A DNA stretch of 64,000 nt, taken from positions 1,612,001-1,676,000 of the forward strand of contig NZ_CP059055.1 in assembly GCF_014058685.1 (NCBI RefSeq). Reading direction: 5' to 3'. A program made the position numbers and the translations under genes. The DNA comes from Lactobacillus johnsonii. Lineage in GTDB: Bacteria > Bacillota > Bacilli > Lactobacillales > Lactobacillaceae. Under the pieces are notes generated by a model, which made no database searches, had not been told where the DNA came from, and saw nothing but the letters and a program-made list of their open reading frames with translations. Positions 29,200 through 38,711 of this stretch are shown here, one piece after another (position 1 is the first letter of the stretch; every line of letters begins with the position of its first letter).

Positions 29200-30028
29200 C
29201 AAATTTGTTTCCATTCGTAAAAAATTAGGTTTGTCTCAAACTGAACTATGCAATGGAATTTGTACTCAATCTACATTAAGTAAATTTGAAAATAATGGCC
29301 GTAGTCCTTCTCTAAAAATTTTAAATAGTCTGTGCGACCGAATGAATATTAATGTAGCTGATATCATGGACGTTGACTCTAATAAAAAAACATCCCATAA
29401 ATTATTTGAGGCGGATTTTGCTGTTATTCAGCTTGATTTTCCAAAAGTTGCTCAAATTTTAAGCAGTGTTAATAAGGATGAATTAGTCCGCCAAGAAGAT
29501 ATTCTTCACTATTATTATCTGCGCGGTCTACTAGCTTTAAATTTAGATCATGCTAAAACTGACGCACTTTACTACTTTAATTCAATTTTAGATGCAAACT
29601 TATCAAAACGAAATAAAATTTATTATCTTCTTGCTCTAAAAGGATGTAGTCAAGTTTATGACTTACAAGACGATGTTCATAAAGCACGACATTATTATGA
29701 CATCATCTTGTCTTCGATATCTAATGTTCCGCTTGAAGATGAAGGCTCTTTACTACAATTTCTTTCTATTCTTTGTAATGGTGGAGAATTTTATGGTCGT
29801 AATGACGATTATGAACAATCGGATAAATTATTAAACATGGGATACGATTTATGCAAAAAACGACATGTAATTTACTTTGCTGCTCGCATTCTTTATCAAT
29901 TGGCACAAAATAATATTGCCGAGAATGGATCGCCACAAAAGACTGCTCAATATTTGAATGATTCCGCTGCCTTTGCTCGTCTGAATAATAATCATGTTTT
30001 ACTAGAAAAAATTAATAAGTTAGCTTAA
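29186..30028 (+). CDS. RRNPP-type (Rgg/PlcR-like) transcription regulator
   Basis: 280 residues. The N-terminal HTH_3 domain (residues 5-60) contains LGLSQTELCNGICTQSTLSKFE, and the C-terminal 200 residues are helical repeats of TPR type (YYYLRGLLALN, YYLLALKGCSQVY). These regulators usually bind short peptides. No peptide gene is visible downstream, where a terminator follows at once. It overlaps the hydrolase gene and has RBS AGGAGAAG. The target is unknown; the co-transcribed hydrolase is the obvious candidate. Confidence 0.8.
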   Translation: MININKFVSIRKKLGLSQTELCNGICTQSTLSKFENNGRSPSLKILNSLCDRMNINVADIMDVDSNKKTSHKLFEADFAVIQLDFPKVAQILSSVNKDELVRQEDILHYYYLRGLLALNLDHAKTDALYYFNSILDANLSKRNKIYYLLALKGCSQVYDLQDDVHKARHYYDIILSSISNVPLEDEGSLLQFLSILCNGGEFYGRNDDYEQSDKLLNMGYDLCKKRHVIYFAARILYQLAQNNIAENGSPQKTAQYLNDSAAFARLNNNHVLLEKINKLA

Positions 30029-30032
30029 ATCT

Positions 30033-30077
30033 AATCACTTCTTTTTAATTTCTTACTAAAGAGAAGTGATTTTTATA
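30033..30077 (+). terminator. Terminator after regulator gene
   Basis: Stem AATCACTTCT/AGAAGTGATT followed by TTTAT on the plus strand. Confidence 0.8.
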
Positions 30078-30087
30078 TACATCTATA

Positions 30088-30101
30088 AGAAAGCGCTTTA
30101 T
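30088..30101 (+). promoter_or_regulatory. cre-like site overlapping ALDH promoter
   Basis: AGAAAGCGCTTTAT has the palindromic core AAAGCGCTTT of CcpA operators and overlaps a TATAAT at 30099-30104. This suggests catabolite repression of the dehydrogenase. It departs from the consensus at the outer bases. Confidence 0.6.
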
Positions 30102-30130
30102 AATATATTATATTGAAAAGAGGAAATTTT

Positions 30131-31504
30131 ATGTCTAAATATGAATCAATTAATCCATATACAAACCAATTAATTAAAAGTTATCCAACTGCAACTCAAG
30201 AAGAAATTGAACAAGCACTTGAAACCGGAGAAAAATTATATCTAACTTGGCATAATCAGCTGCCAGCTACTAGAAGCGAGTTACTTCACAAGATAGCAAA
30301 TAATTTTCAAAAACATCGCAAAGAAATGGCAAAAACCATGACTTTAGAAATGGGAAAATTGTATTGTGAATCGCTTGAAGAAGTAGATCTATGTATAAAT
30401 ATTTGTAACTATTATGCTGATAAAGCTCCTGAAATGTTAGAGCCTACTCCTTTAGAAACAGCTTTAGGAAATGCCTATTATCTAAAACAATCTACAGGTA
30501 TTATCATGGCCTGTGAACCATGGAACTTCCCACTTTATCAAGTAATTAGAGTCTTTGCTCCTAATTTTATGGTTGGAAATCCCATCATCTTAAAGCATGC
30601 TCATAATGTTCCTGGCTCAGCCCAATTAACAGAAGAAATTATTGAAGAAGCTGGTGCTCCAAAAGGAAGTCTGCAAAACTTATTCCTATCTTATGATCAA
30701 ATTGGCGATGTTATTGCTGATAAACGTGTTCAAGGCGTTGCAGTAACTGGTTCAGAACGTGGTGGTAGTAGTGTCGCAGAAGCTGCTGGTAAAAATATTA
30801 AAAAGTTGACAATGGAGCTAGGCGGAAATGATCCATTTATTGTTTTGGCAGATGCTGACTCTACTGTATTAAAGAATGTACTAAGTGATGCCAGAACCTA
30901 TAATTGCGGTCAAGTCTGCACCTCTTCTAAACGAATTATTGTTGTTGAATCCCGTTATGACGAAGTAATGGATATCTTGCACCATACTTTTGCTGGACTT
31001 AAACCTGGTGATCCTTTAGATGCAGATACTAGTCTTGCACCAATGAATTCTCAAAGAGCTGCTGATAAGTTAGCTGAGCAAGTTAAAAAAGGAATTGAAC
31101 ATGGTGCAGAAGTTGCTTATCAATATCCTGAAATTAAAAGTTCTGGTGCCTTCTTCCGCCCAATAATTTTAACCAATATTGATAAGAAGAATCCATTATT
31201 TGATGAAGAGTTGTTTGGCCCAGTTGCTGAAGTATTCAAGGTCAAAAACGAAGAAGAAGCAATTGCTCTAGCAAATGCTTCAAGTTTTGGTTTAGGATCT
31301 AGTGTTATTTCTGAAAATAGAACTCATGCCCAAGAAGTTGCAAGTGAAATTGAAACCGGTATGACTGTTATTAATGGGCGCTGGATTACCGCTCCTGAAT
31401 TACCATTCGGTGGTGTTAAAAAATCTGGCTATGGTCGTGAACTTAGTGAACTGGGCTTGATGTCATTTGTAAACGAACATTTAGTTATTGACGTTTCAAA
31501 ATAA
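30131..31504 (+). CDS. Aldehyde dehydrogenase, succinate-semialdehyde dehydrogenase-like
   Basis: 457 residues from the ATG at 30131, which has RBS AGAGGAAA; a frame extension upstream only reads through the RBS. It is an NAD(P)-dependent ALDH with the catalytic Glu in [10 protein letters not shown] (near 228), the catalytic Cys in [11 protein letters not shown] (near 262), and the cofactor segment [10 protein letters not shown]. The [13 protein letters not shown]-terminus is typical of the GabD group. The actual aldehyde is not determined, and no GABA genes are nearby. It is monocistronic with a cre-like site in its promoter. Confidence 0.88.
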   Translation: MSKYESINPYTNQLIKSYPTATQEEIEQALETGEKLYLTWHNQLPATRSELLHKIANNFQKHRKEMAKTMTLEMGKLYCESLEEVDLCINICNYYADKAPEMLEPTPLETALGNAYYLKQSTGIIMACEPWNFPLYQVIRVFAPNFMVGNPIILKHAHNVPGSAQLTEEIIEEAGAPKGSLQNLFLSYDQIGDVIADKRVQGVAVTGSERGGSSVAEAAGKNIKKLTMELGGNDPFIVLADADSTVLKNVLSDARTYNCGQVCTSSKRIIVVESRYDEVMDILHHTFAGLKPGDPLDADTSLAPMNSQRAADKLAEQVKKGIEHGAEVAYQYPEIKSSGAFFRPIILTNIDKKNPLFDEELFGPVAEVFKVKNEEEAIALANASSFGLGSSVISENRTHAQEVASEIETGMTVINGRWITAPELPFGGVKKSGYGRELSELGLMSFVNEHLVIDVSK

Positions 31505-31517
31505 TCTTTAAGTGTAC

Positions 31518-31554
31518 AAAAAAGGCTTAGATCAATATTGATCTAGGCCTTTTT
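31518..31554. terminator. Bidirectional terminator
   Basis: AAAAAGGCTTAGATCAA pairs with TTGATCTAGGCCTTTTT. It serves the ALDH gene (+) and the zinc-ribbon gene (-), and reaches the stop codon of the latter. Confidence 0.85.
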
Positions 31555-32563
31555 AATTTTGTCTCATACTGCGAAAAGAAACTACTGTTAAAAGAATACT
31601 TGATACAAATAATAAATATGTCGAAACTCCGAAAGAAATTGCATTCGCAACAATACGTTGAATTTCAATGCTATTGGCTACTGTATTATTGGTAATACCT
31701 AGAGGAGATCCAGCATTCATAAAGATCAATTCTACAGCACAAACTATTAAAACAATTGACTCAATTAATGAAAGGAAGAAAACTAATTTCTTATTATTCT
31801 TACCATTTTTAATAGTCAAGATAATAATTGCAATTGGTACACCAACTAAAAGTAGCCACATCCCATAACCAATAAAAATATATTTTCCATTAAATCTACC
31901 AATTGAAAGGAGCGCCTTAGAAATAGATAGTGCTTGGTAGCCTTGCATCATTCCAGATGAAAATGGACCACTGAAAACCAAAAGTAAGTTTAAAACTGCA
32001 ATTAAGATTACTCCTAATTGAGTTGCAGTTTGTTTTTGCTTAACAACTTTTTTTATAGCTTCTGGATCTCGACCTAATTTATCATCAATCTTTTGACGGT
32101 GAGCCCTTACTTTATTCTCCCCTTCTTCAAAAGAATTAACTACATCGGAACCAACCTTATTAACATGTTCCGTCAGTCGTTGATCAACCGTATACTGCTC
32201 CGTTTTCTTTCCTTTATTCTTATCAGAAACTATAAATAACCAAATTAATAAGGCAAAGAAACAAGACCATCCTAAAGATGGGGAAAAACTTGTTAAAATC
32301 AAAAGAATAATTCCAACTACAAAAACAATCATTGAATTCACTTGAATCCAATTAATCATAGTCGCAATGGTAGAATTTTGTTTCTTTGGCTCAACTTTCT
32401 TAACAGAACGTGTTTCTTGTTTCTGATGATCATCATTTTTTTCATTACGTGTAGTATCCTGACCAGTAAAGAATTCATTTCTAAACTTTTCTAGGTCAAA
32501 GTGACAATTAGGACACTGCTTGTCAGTTGGCTTTACATCTTCTCCACAATTTGGACACTTCAT
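31553..32563 (-). CDS. Zinc-ribbon membrane protein
   Basis: 336 residues. The N-terminal zinc ribbon is CPNCGEDV...CPNCHFDL (C3, C6, C17, C20), then a charged linker. Two closely spaced membrane segments (about 70-113) are followed by a coiled, charged stretch (AHRQKIDDKLGRDPEAIKKVVKQK), then four more hydrophobic segments (about 178-330). Such proteins are common in lactobacilli and have no assigned function. Single gene between two terminators. Confidence 0.75.
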   Translation of the reverse strand: MKCPNCGEDVKPTDKQCPNCHFDLEKFRNEFFTGQDTTRNEKNDDHQKQETRSVKKVEPKKQNSTIATMINWIQVNSMIVFVVGIILLILTSFSPSLGWSCFFALLIWLFIVSDKNKGKKTEQYTVDQRLTEHVNKVGSDVVNSFEEGENKVRAHRQKIDDKLGRDPEAIKKVVKQKQTATQLGVILIAVLNLLLVFSGPFSSGMMQGYQALSISKALLSIGRFNGKYIFIGYGMWLLLVGVPIAIIILTIKNGKNNKKLVFFLSLIESIVLIVCAVELIFMNAGSPLGITNNTVANSIEIQRIVANAISFGVSTYLLFVSSILLTVVSFRSMRQN

Positions 32564-32620
32564 TTTTATTCCCTCATAAACTTTTTTAGCTTATTATAGC
32601 ATTCTAGCCCTTAAACTAAA

Positions 32621-32658
32621 AAAACAGAAAGCATCGTTATGCTGCTTTCTGTTTTTTT
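32621..32658 (-). terminator. Terminator of second VTT protein gene
   Basis: ACAGAAAGC/GCTTTCTGT hairpin followed on the minus strand by a T-rich tract. Part of the hairpin is the last codons of the gene. Confidence 0.65.
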
Positions 32659-33320
32659 CTTGATGCGCGGTTAACTAACCACCAAGCCATAATAAATAAA
32701 ATGGCGATCCCAATTAACGCACCAGCTAATTTTTTGATATCACCATTGAAGATTGCATCCCCTCCAAAGGCATAGATAAATGAAGTAGGAAACATTCCCA
32801 CAATCACCATCGACAAAAACTTATTAGGCGGCGTTTCTAGTCGTGCAGCCGTATAATCAACTAACACGCTTGGTATAACTGGTACCATGAAACCTAAAGT
32901 CATTCCCAAAGTGGGATGTTTCTGATTCATTAACCAATTAAGAAATCTATTTTTCTTAAACTTGTGCGAAAAACTAACTCTCTTTATTAGACTTTCTACG
33001 ATACAGTTTCCAAGAATATTTCCACACCAATTAATGGCTAATCCAATCCACGGACCATAACAAAGACCGGCTAAAATACAAAAAACAGAATTCGACATTC
33101 CTGGAATCGCATTTAAGATGGTTATTAATCCTAGTAAAAATAAGCCATCCCGTACTTCATGTTGTCGAAGCAAATAGAGTAGTTTTGTTTTCATATCCTT
33201 CCCTGGGTGCATTAACAAATCAATTTCAGGGCGATAGTCACGATAAAGCAAGTATAATAAAATTCCTGCTGCTAAAATCCCACAGATTATAAATAATATT
33301 TTTCTCAATTTTTTTGTCAT
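32637..33320 (-). CDS. TVP38/TMEM64 (VTT, DedA-like) membrane protein
   Basis: 227 residues with an N-terminal anchor (8-28), then a VTT domain. Conserved elements are the segment NAIPGMSNSVFCILAGLCYGP (re-entrant Pro/Gly, near 85-105) and FMVPVIPSVLVDYTAARL (near 144). It is distinct in sequence from the VTT protein at 27628-28227. Probably a lipid-scramblase-like membrane protein; function inferred from family only. Confidence 0.82.
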   Translation of the reverse strand: MTKKLRKILFIICGILAAGILLYLLYRDYRPEIDLLMHPGKDMKTKLLYLLRQHEVRDGLFLLGLITILNAIPGMSNSVFCILAGLCYGPWIGLAINWCGNILGNCIVESLIKRVSFSHKFKKNRFLNWLMNQKHPTLGMTLGFMVPVIPSVLVDYTAARLETPPNKFLSMVIVGMFPTSFIYAFGGDAIFNGDIKKLAGALIGIAILFIMAWWLVNRASRKKQKAA

Positions 33321-33467
33321 TATTTCACTCGTTTATTCTAAATTCATATGCCATAATCATATTTTTTCACGTTTCAGACCAATTATCAAAACTATTATTA
33401 TCCATTCGTTCTTATACTTTATCGTATTATAATAGTAAAAATAAAGCTATCTCAAAAGGAGGAAAAA

Positions 33468-34271
33468 ATGTCCGCAAAACTTATCTTTAGTGATATAGAT
33501 GGAACTCTTATTACTTCTCAAGGTGTCGTCTCTTCTACTACTATTGAGGCAATACGTAAGCAAATTATAGCTGGTAATTTATTTATTCCGGTTTCTGCCC
33601 GTTTTCCTAAAGGAATTATGAATGTAGTAGACAAAATCACCAATTTCTGTCCAATGATTGCCTATAATGGAGCATTAGTTTTAGATGAAATGGGGCGTCC
33701 ACTTAATTCACACTTCTTCGAAGCTTCACTTGCTCTTAAGTTAATTGAAGAAATTGAAGCACTTGATACTAATGATCTTGCCTGGAATGTCTATAGTGGC
33801 TATAACTGGTTTTCTTCTCTTAATAAAAACCCATTAATTGCCAAAGAGGAAGAAACAATAGGAGTTAAATCTTTGCCAGTTTCTACAGAGCAAATAAAAG
33901 AATTAAAGGGAGTCCATAAGATGCTAATTATCGGCAAACCTACTCTTATAGATAAAATTATCCCTAGCCTTGAATCTAAGTTCCCTGGCCTAGTTTTTGT
34001 TAAATCAGCACCTCATCTTTTAGAAGTCGTTCTTAAGGGTGTTAATAAAGGAAATGCAGTTAAAATTATTCTTGATAGTTTTGCAATGGATAAAGGCAAT
34101 GCTTGGGCCTTTGGCGATAATTATAATGATGAATCAATGTTTGATTCAGTTGGTCATCCCGTTTTAATGGGAAATGCTCCAAAAGACTTGAAAGAGAGCT
34201 TATCCATTCCAATAACTCTTGATAATGATCATGATGGAATTGCTGCAGTATTAAATAAAATTCCTAACTAA
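33468..34271 (+). CDS. HAD-superfamily Cof-type phosphatase
   Basis: 267 residues. Motif I is FSDIDGTL (D9, D11), motif II SARF, motif III the Lys in KGVNKGNAV, and motif IV AFGDNYNDESMF. The alpha/beta cap between motifs II and III identifies the Cof/IIB group, which dephosphorylates sugar phosphates or flavin and nucleotide precursors. RBS AAAGGAGG. The substrate cannot be assigned. Confidence 0.9.
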   Translation: MSAKLIFSDIDGTLITSQGVVSSTTIEAIRKQIIAGNLFIPVSARFPKGIMNVVDKITNFCPMIAYNGALVLDEMGRPLNSHFFEASLALKLIEEIEALDTNDLAWNVYSGYNWFSSLNKNPLIAKEEETIGVKSLPVSTEQIKELKGVHKMLIIGKPTLIDKIIPSLESKFPGLVFVKSAPHLLEVVLKGVNKGNAVKIILDSFAMDKGNAWAFGDNYNDESMFDSVGHPVLMGNAPKDLKESLSIPITLDNDHDGIAAVLNKIPN

Positions 34272-34325
34272 AAAAGATTGAAGTTTTAATCCTCATTCAC
34301 AAAAGGATAAACTTCAATCTTTTTT
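34270..34325. terminator. Bidirectional terminator
   Basis: A long stem AAAAAAGATTGAAGTTT/AAACTTCAATCTTTTTT between the convergent HAD and MMPL genes. Confidence 0.85.
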
Positions 34326-34343
34326 GTCTCGGAGAACTAAATA

Positions 34344-37300
34344 TTATTTAGCCTCTTCTTTATTCTTTTTTCTGCCTAAGCCTTCGTAAGTAATCTTCAT
34401 GGCAGCAGACATATTAATTGGAAGTAAGAATACCAAAAGTAATAATCCAATATCCACACATAATGCAACTTCAATTAAAGTTGGTACACCAGATGGGATT
34501 AAGGCGGCGAAAGTACCACCAAGGATAATAGCTGCTGATATTACAACTGTTCCGATAATGTCGCAGGCTTCAAGCATTCGTTGACTTGTGCTCCAGCCAG
34601 GGTTTACTTCTCCCAACTCACGATAACGCATCATTAGGAAGATTGAGTAGTCAACACCCAAAGCAACAATCATGATGAAACTGAAGAATGGGGTGTTCCA
34701 AGCCAATAATGATCTACCTAAAACGGCCTTAACAATCCATTGATTAATTGATAAAGAAGTTAGGTATGCAATTACCAAAGTACCTAGGATAAACATTGGT
34801 TGCAATACTGATCTAGTAACAAAGATCAAGGCAATACCAATACCTACTAACATAATAATTGCAGTTCTTAAGAAGTCGCTACTTGCAGTTTCTTGAGTAT
34901 CGTAAATCTTTTCAGATTGTCCACCCATTGCAACTGTTGAACCAGCAAGACTTGTACCCTTAACTGATTTCTTAACCATGTTACTAATTTCATGAGCCTT
35001 CTTTGCTCCTTCAGTTGAAGCAGGGTTCATCTTTAGAATGATAATGATCTTAGTAGATTTAAGATCTGAACTCATGTAGTTATCAAGAGCAGGTTTAAAG
35101 CTAGATGAGTGAATCATGTTTGCTGGGATGTAGAAAGTCTTCCCAGCTGCTGAATCAGCTAAGCCAGTTAAGTATTCTTGACCAGCACCTAAACCGTTAT
35201 TTACTTTGTCAATTCCGGCAGTAATCTTAGGATTATTTGATGCAATTTGACCAGCACCATTTGCTAATTGTTTTGCACCGCCATTAAGTTGACCAATACC
35301 TGAACTTAATTGACCTGCACCACTGTTTAATTGACCAATACCATTTGCCAATTGGTTAGTGCCGTTTAAACCAGATTGTAAACCAGTGTTTAATTGACCA
35401 GCACCGTTTGCTAATTGACCGGCACCATTTGCAAGCTGACTAGAACCAGCTACACCTGCTTGTAAACCACTTGCAAGTTGACCTGCTCCACTGTTTAAGC
35501 GAGCTGCGCCATCATTTAAGCGACTAGCACCGGCAGCACCTTGAGCTACAGCACCTTGAACTTGGGTTAAGCCTGAGCTTAATTGGTTCAAAGCAGTAGT
35601 TGCGCCTGGTAAAGCAGTGTTTGATGCAGTAGCTAAAGTGTTTACTTGTTGTTTCAAGTTATCAACTTGACCCATTAAACCTTGAAGGGTTTGTAAAGTA
35701 TTTCCTACATTATTTGCTGACTCTCCAAGTTTCTTATCTGCTTCACCAGCTGCTTGAATATTACCAGCTACACTTTGTAAGCTTGAAGTAAGATTCTGAG
35801 TTTTTTGAGTAGAAGCAGATTCTACTTTACCTAAAATTTGACTAAAGGCTGCACTCATAGCCTGCTTTTGTTGATCATTTAACTTAGCACTATCCATAGC
35901 TTGAGCATAAGCTTGTGTTAACTCAGCTTTTTCACTATCGCTAAGACCAGCACCTGAGCTTTGTAAACCTTTTAAAGTGTTACCTGCTTGAGTTAAATTA
36001 TCGCCTATAGTTTTGGCTTGAGTACCAACATCAGTTAGATTAGCTTTTAGACCAGCAGTATCTACAGAACTTGATGATTGACCCAATGCTTGATTCAATT
36101 GTTGAATACCATTATTAATTTGAGGCAATCCCTTTTGAAGAGCATCTAATTGTGCCTTAGTAGCACTATTCATTTGTCCAGATAATTGTGCACTCATAGT
36201 ATTCAAACCATTTACTAAGGCTTGAGTACCATTTTGCAAACTCTGAGTACCACTTTGTAAACTTGCAGCCCCATTAGCCAACTTAATAGTTCCGTTTTCA
36301 AGTTGTACAGCACCTTGTTGTAAGTTCAAAGTACCACTCTCTAAACGACCAGCACCAGTTGCTAAACGCATAGTTCCTGATCTAAGAGCTTCTGCACCAT
36401 TTTGAAGACGTGTAGTTCCGCTAGCTAATTGATTTGCACCAGCTTGGAGACGACCAGTTCCGTTAGAAAGTTGGTTTGCACCATTTTGTAGTTGAACAGC
36501 ACCGTTAGTAATTTGTTTACTACCGTTACTTAAAGTTCCTAGACCATTTCTAGCAGTATTCACACCTGAGTTAACAGTGCCTAATTGGTTGTCAACGTAA
36601 AGACGTTTAATTGATTTCCCATTTGGTTCAGTTACAGAAGATGCAAATTTAACATCTGGATCTGCTTGAATCTTTTTAACAATCTGATCGATTTCTTTTA
36701 AGCTCTTTTCGTTATCAAGCTTATCTTTGCTCTGAATATATAAAGTTGAATATTCAGGAGTACCAATTGAGAAATGATCTTGTAAAACTAATAATCCAGC
36801 TTTTGATGGTGTAGAATTAGAAATTTCATCGGCATCATCATAATTCAAATTATTTGAATAGAATAAGGCAAATGGCAATACTGCAACTGCCATTACAACT
36901 AAGTAAATAATTGGATGAGTCAAGCTCCCTTTTGAAAGAGCATGCCATAACTTAGAGTTGCTTTCACCTTCAAATTTCTTAACTGGCCAGAATAATTTCT
37001 TACCTAAGACAGCCATAAAGAATGGGTTTAAAGTCAAAAGTACTACTAATAATACAGCAACCCCAACAGCAACCCCAACAGCTGAACGGTAAATTGAGAA
37101 GTTAGCTAAACCTAATGCACTAAATCCAATTAAGATTGAAGATCCAGAATAAAGAATTGTCTTACCAGCTTTACGCAACGCATCATTTGTTGCCTCATAG
37201 TTCGACATCCCCTTACTCAAGTTCTCTTTAAATTTATCATACAGCAGGATATTGTAGTCAGTACCAATACCAAACAAAACAATAACCATGAAAACTTGAG

Positions 37301-38000
37301 TAAAGTTTGAAAATGGAAAGTTAAATTTCTCTACTAAATTAGTAACAATTGAGAATGAAGTAATAAATGAAACACCAACTGTTAATAATGAAATTATTGG
37401 CACAATTGGCGACTTAAATACAATTACTAAAACAATGAAAATAAAGAAGATAGTAATTAATTCAGTCTTTTTAATACCATCTTGAACCGAAGCAGAGAAA
37501 TCATCTTCAAGAATTCTAACCCCAGTTACATATGTTCTAACTCCTGGAGTTTTAACAGCCTTTGTTAAAGTCTTATTAACGTTAGAAACAGTCGAATGAT
37601 CATTAGCAATATTTAATTGCACAATTTCTGTTGTTTTATCTTTAGAAATTAATTGTGCTTTTGTTGCATAGTTGTCATTAGGAGTCATCATTGACTTAAT
37701 ACCAAGCTTTTTCTTATTGTCCTTTAAAAAGCGAATTGTATTGTCAATTTTCTCCTTATCACTCGAGGTTAGTTTCCCGTGTTTTTTATTAAAAACTACC
37801 CCTACAACATAGGTATTATCTTGTCCATGCCCCCACTTACTTTCAATGTTCGTTGCAATAGAACTTTGAACATCTTTAGGAAGTGAAATTTCTGAATGCT
37901 GACGTGTCAATGCATCCACATTTGGCAACGAGAAGACAGCAATTAGCAAAATTGCTATCCATGCTATCAAAGCACCAAGATGATTTTTCAGCAATTTCAT
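34344..38000 (-). CDS. MMPL/RND-family transporter with long repeat-rich extracellular loop
   Basis: 1,218 residues with the RND plan of two six-helix bundles. TM1 is at 7-27, TM2-6 near 178-340 (including FGIGTDYNILLYD), TM7 near 360, and TM8-12 near 1040-1200 (ALGVDYSIFLMMRYRE). The second extracellular loop (about 390-1035) is very large. It carries runs of an 11-residue-like repeat, x-L-x-x-G-x-x-x-L-x-x-G, at about 480-610 and 815-925, similar to YhgE/Pip surface proteins and probably helical. Family members export lipids, peptides or antimicrobials. It lies 20 bp after tetR and is presumably controlled by it. Confidence 0.88.
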   Translation of the reverse strand: MKLLKNHLGALIAWIAILLIAVFSLPNVDALTRQHSEISLPKDVQSSIATNIESKWGHGQDNTYVVGVVFNKKHGKLTSSDKEKIDNTIRFLKDNKKKLGIKSMMTPNDNYATKAQLISKDKTTEIVQLNIANDHSTVSNVNKTLTKAVKTPGVRTYVTGVRILEDDFSASVQDGIKKTELITIFFIFIVLVIVFKSPIVPIISLLTVGVSFITSFSIVTNLVEKFNFPFSNFTQVFMVIVLFGIGTDYNILLYDKFKENLSKGMSNYEATNDALRKAGKTILYSGSSILIGFSALGLANFSIYRSAVGVAVGVAVLLVVLLTLNPFFMAVLGKKLFWPVKKFEGESNSKLWHALSKGSLTHPIIYLVVMAVAVLPFALFYSNNLNYDDADEISNSTPSKAGLLVLQDHFSIGTPEYSTLYIQSKDKLDNEKSLKEIDQIVKKIQADPDVKFASSVTEPNGKSIKRLYVDNQLGTVNSGVNTARNGLGTLSNGSKQITNGAVQLQNGANQLSNGTGRLQAGANQLASGTTRLQNGAEALRSGTMRLATGAGRLESGTLNLQQGAVQLENGTIKLANGAASLQSGTQSLQNGTQALVNGLNTMSAQLSGQMNSATKAQLDALQKGLPQINNGIQQLNQALGQSSSSVDTAGLKANLTDVGTQAKTIGDNLTQAGNTLKGLQSSGAGLSDSEKAELTQAYAQAMDSAKLNDQQKQAMSAAFSQILGKVESASTQKTQNLTSSLQSVAGNIQAAGEADKKLGESANNVGNTLQTLQGLMGQVDNLKQQVNTLATASNTALPGATTALNQLSSGLTQVQGAVAQGAAGASRLNDGAARLNSGAGQLASGLQAGVAGSSQLANGAGQLANGAGQLNTGLQSGLNGTNQLANGIGQLNSGAGQLSSGIGQLNGGAKQLANGAGQIASNNPKITAGIDKVNNGLGAGQEYLTGLADSAAGKTFYIPANMIHSSSFKPALDNYMSSDLKSTKIIIILKMNPASTEGAKKAHEISNMVKKSVKGTSLAGSTVAMGGQSEKIYDTQETASSDFLRTAIIMLVGIGIALIFVTRSVLQPMFILGTLVIAYLTSLSINQWIVKAVLGRSLLAWNTPFFSFIMIVALGVDYSIFLMMRYRELGEVNPGWSTSQRMLEACDIIGTVVISAAIILGGTFAALIPSGVPTLIEVALCVDIGLLLLVFLLPINMSAAMKITYEGLGRKKNKEEAK

Positions 38001-38020
38001 GTGCTACTTTCCTTTCCCCC

Positions 38021-38584
38021 TTATTTTGTACCTTCAACTTGAAGTTTTGGTGCTACAAGTCTTAAAAGCATCTCATGGTAATTATCGTCAGCTTCTTTTT
38101 TTGTTTCATCGATCACATATCGATCTAAGAAAACATAACCCAAAACAGCTCCAAGTAAACTATGCAAAGAAACAACATTTTTCTTGCCTACATCCAGCTT
38201 TTCTCCTAGATCTACTATCTTTAAAACCTCTTCACGAATTTGCTCATTTTGAACATATTCATTTAGTCCATAGTAAATACTAGAAATAGCCTTATCATGT
38301 AGTAAAAAGTCTCGTATTTCATCTGCAAATCTAAACAAAGCATCTAGACCTGAATGGCCTATTATCTTCTTTGTTAGGTGCTGACGCAAAACTTGCAGTC
38401 TATTAACACAAACTAAAACTAATAAATCATTACGATTAGCAACATAGTGATACAAAGATTGAGACCTAATCCCCAATGCTTTAGCTAAAGTTGGCATTGT
38501 TAATTCGCTTAATCCCTTTTCACTAATAATTGTTATAGCTTGATCAATCACTTTTGAGCGGTCCAAAGCTCTTTTTTTAGCCAA
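38021..38584 (-). CDS. TetR-family repressor
   Basis: 187 residues from a TTG at 38584 with RBS AGAAGGTG 6 bp upstream; a GTG at 38593 overlaps that RBS and is less likely. The N-terminal HTH is in VIDQAITIISEKGLSELTMPTLAKALGIRSQSLYHYV, given here as positions about 10-50 with key residues TMPTLAKALG and SLYHYV. The C-terminal ligand domain resembles TetR_C_33-type proteins. It is first in an operon with the MMPL transporter and very likely autoregulates through two operators at 38633-38671. Confidence 0.88.
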   Translation of the reverse strand: MAKKRALDRSKVIDQAITIISEKGLSELTMPTLAKALGIRSQSLYHYVANRNDLLVLVCVNRLQVLRQHLTKKIIGHSGLDALFRFADEIRDFLLHDKAISSIYYGLNEYVQNEQIREEVLKIVDLGEKLDVGKKNVVSLHSLLGAVLGYVFLDRYVIDETKKEADDNYHEMLLRLVAPKLQVEGTK

Positions 38585-38632
38585 GATAATCACCTTCTTT
38601 TTTGTGTACTCATATACTTTAACACGTCAATG

Positions 38633-38671
38633 TGTAGAAAACAATCTACAATGTGTAGAAATTTATCTACT
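38633..38671. promoter_or_regulatory. Paired TetR operators
   Basis: Two inverted repeats, TGTAGA-N6-TCTACA (38633-38650) and TGTAGA-N6-TCTACT (38654-38671), have centres 21 bp apart, two helical turns. They lie upstream of tetR across its likely promoter. Such tandem palindromes suit cooperative binding of two repressor dimers. Confidence 0.75.
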
Positions 38672-38676
38672 TTTTG

Positions 38677-38707
38677 AAAAAAATAAAAAGGAGTTAAAAA
38701 CTCCTTT
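38677..38707 (-). terminator. Terminator of the beta-lactamase-fold gene
   Basis: AAAGGAGTT/AACTCCTTT hairpin followed on the minus strand by TTATTTTTTT. Confidence 0.75.
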
Positions 38708-38711
38708 AAAT

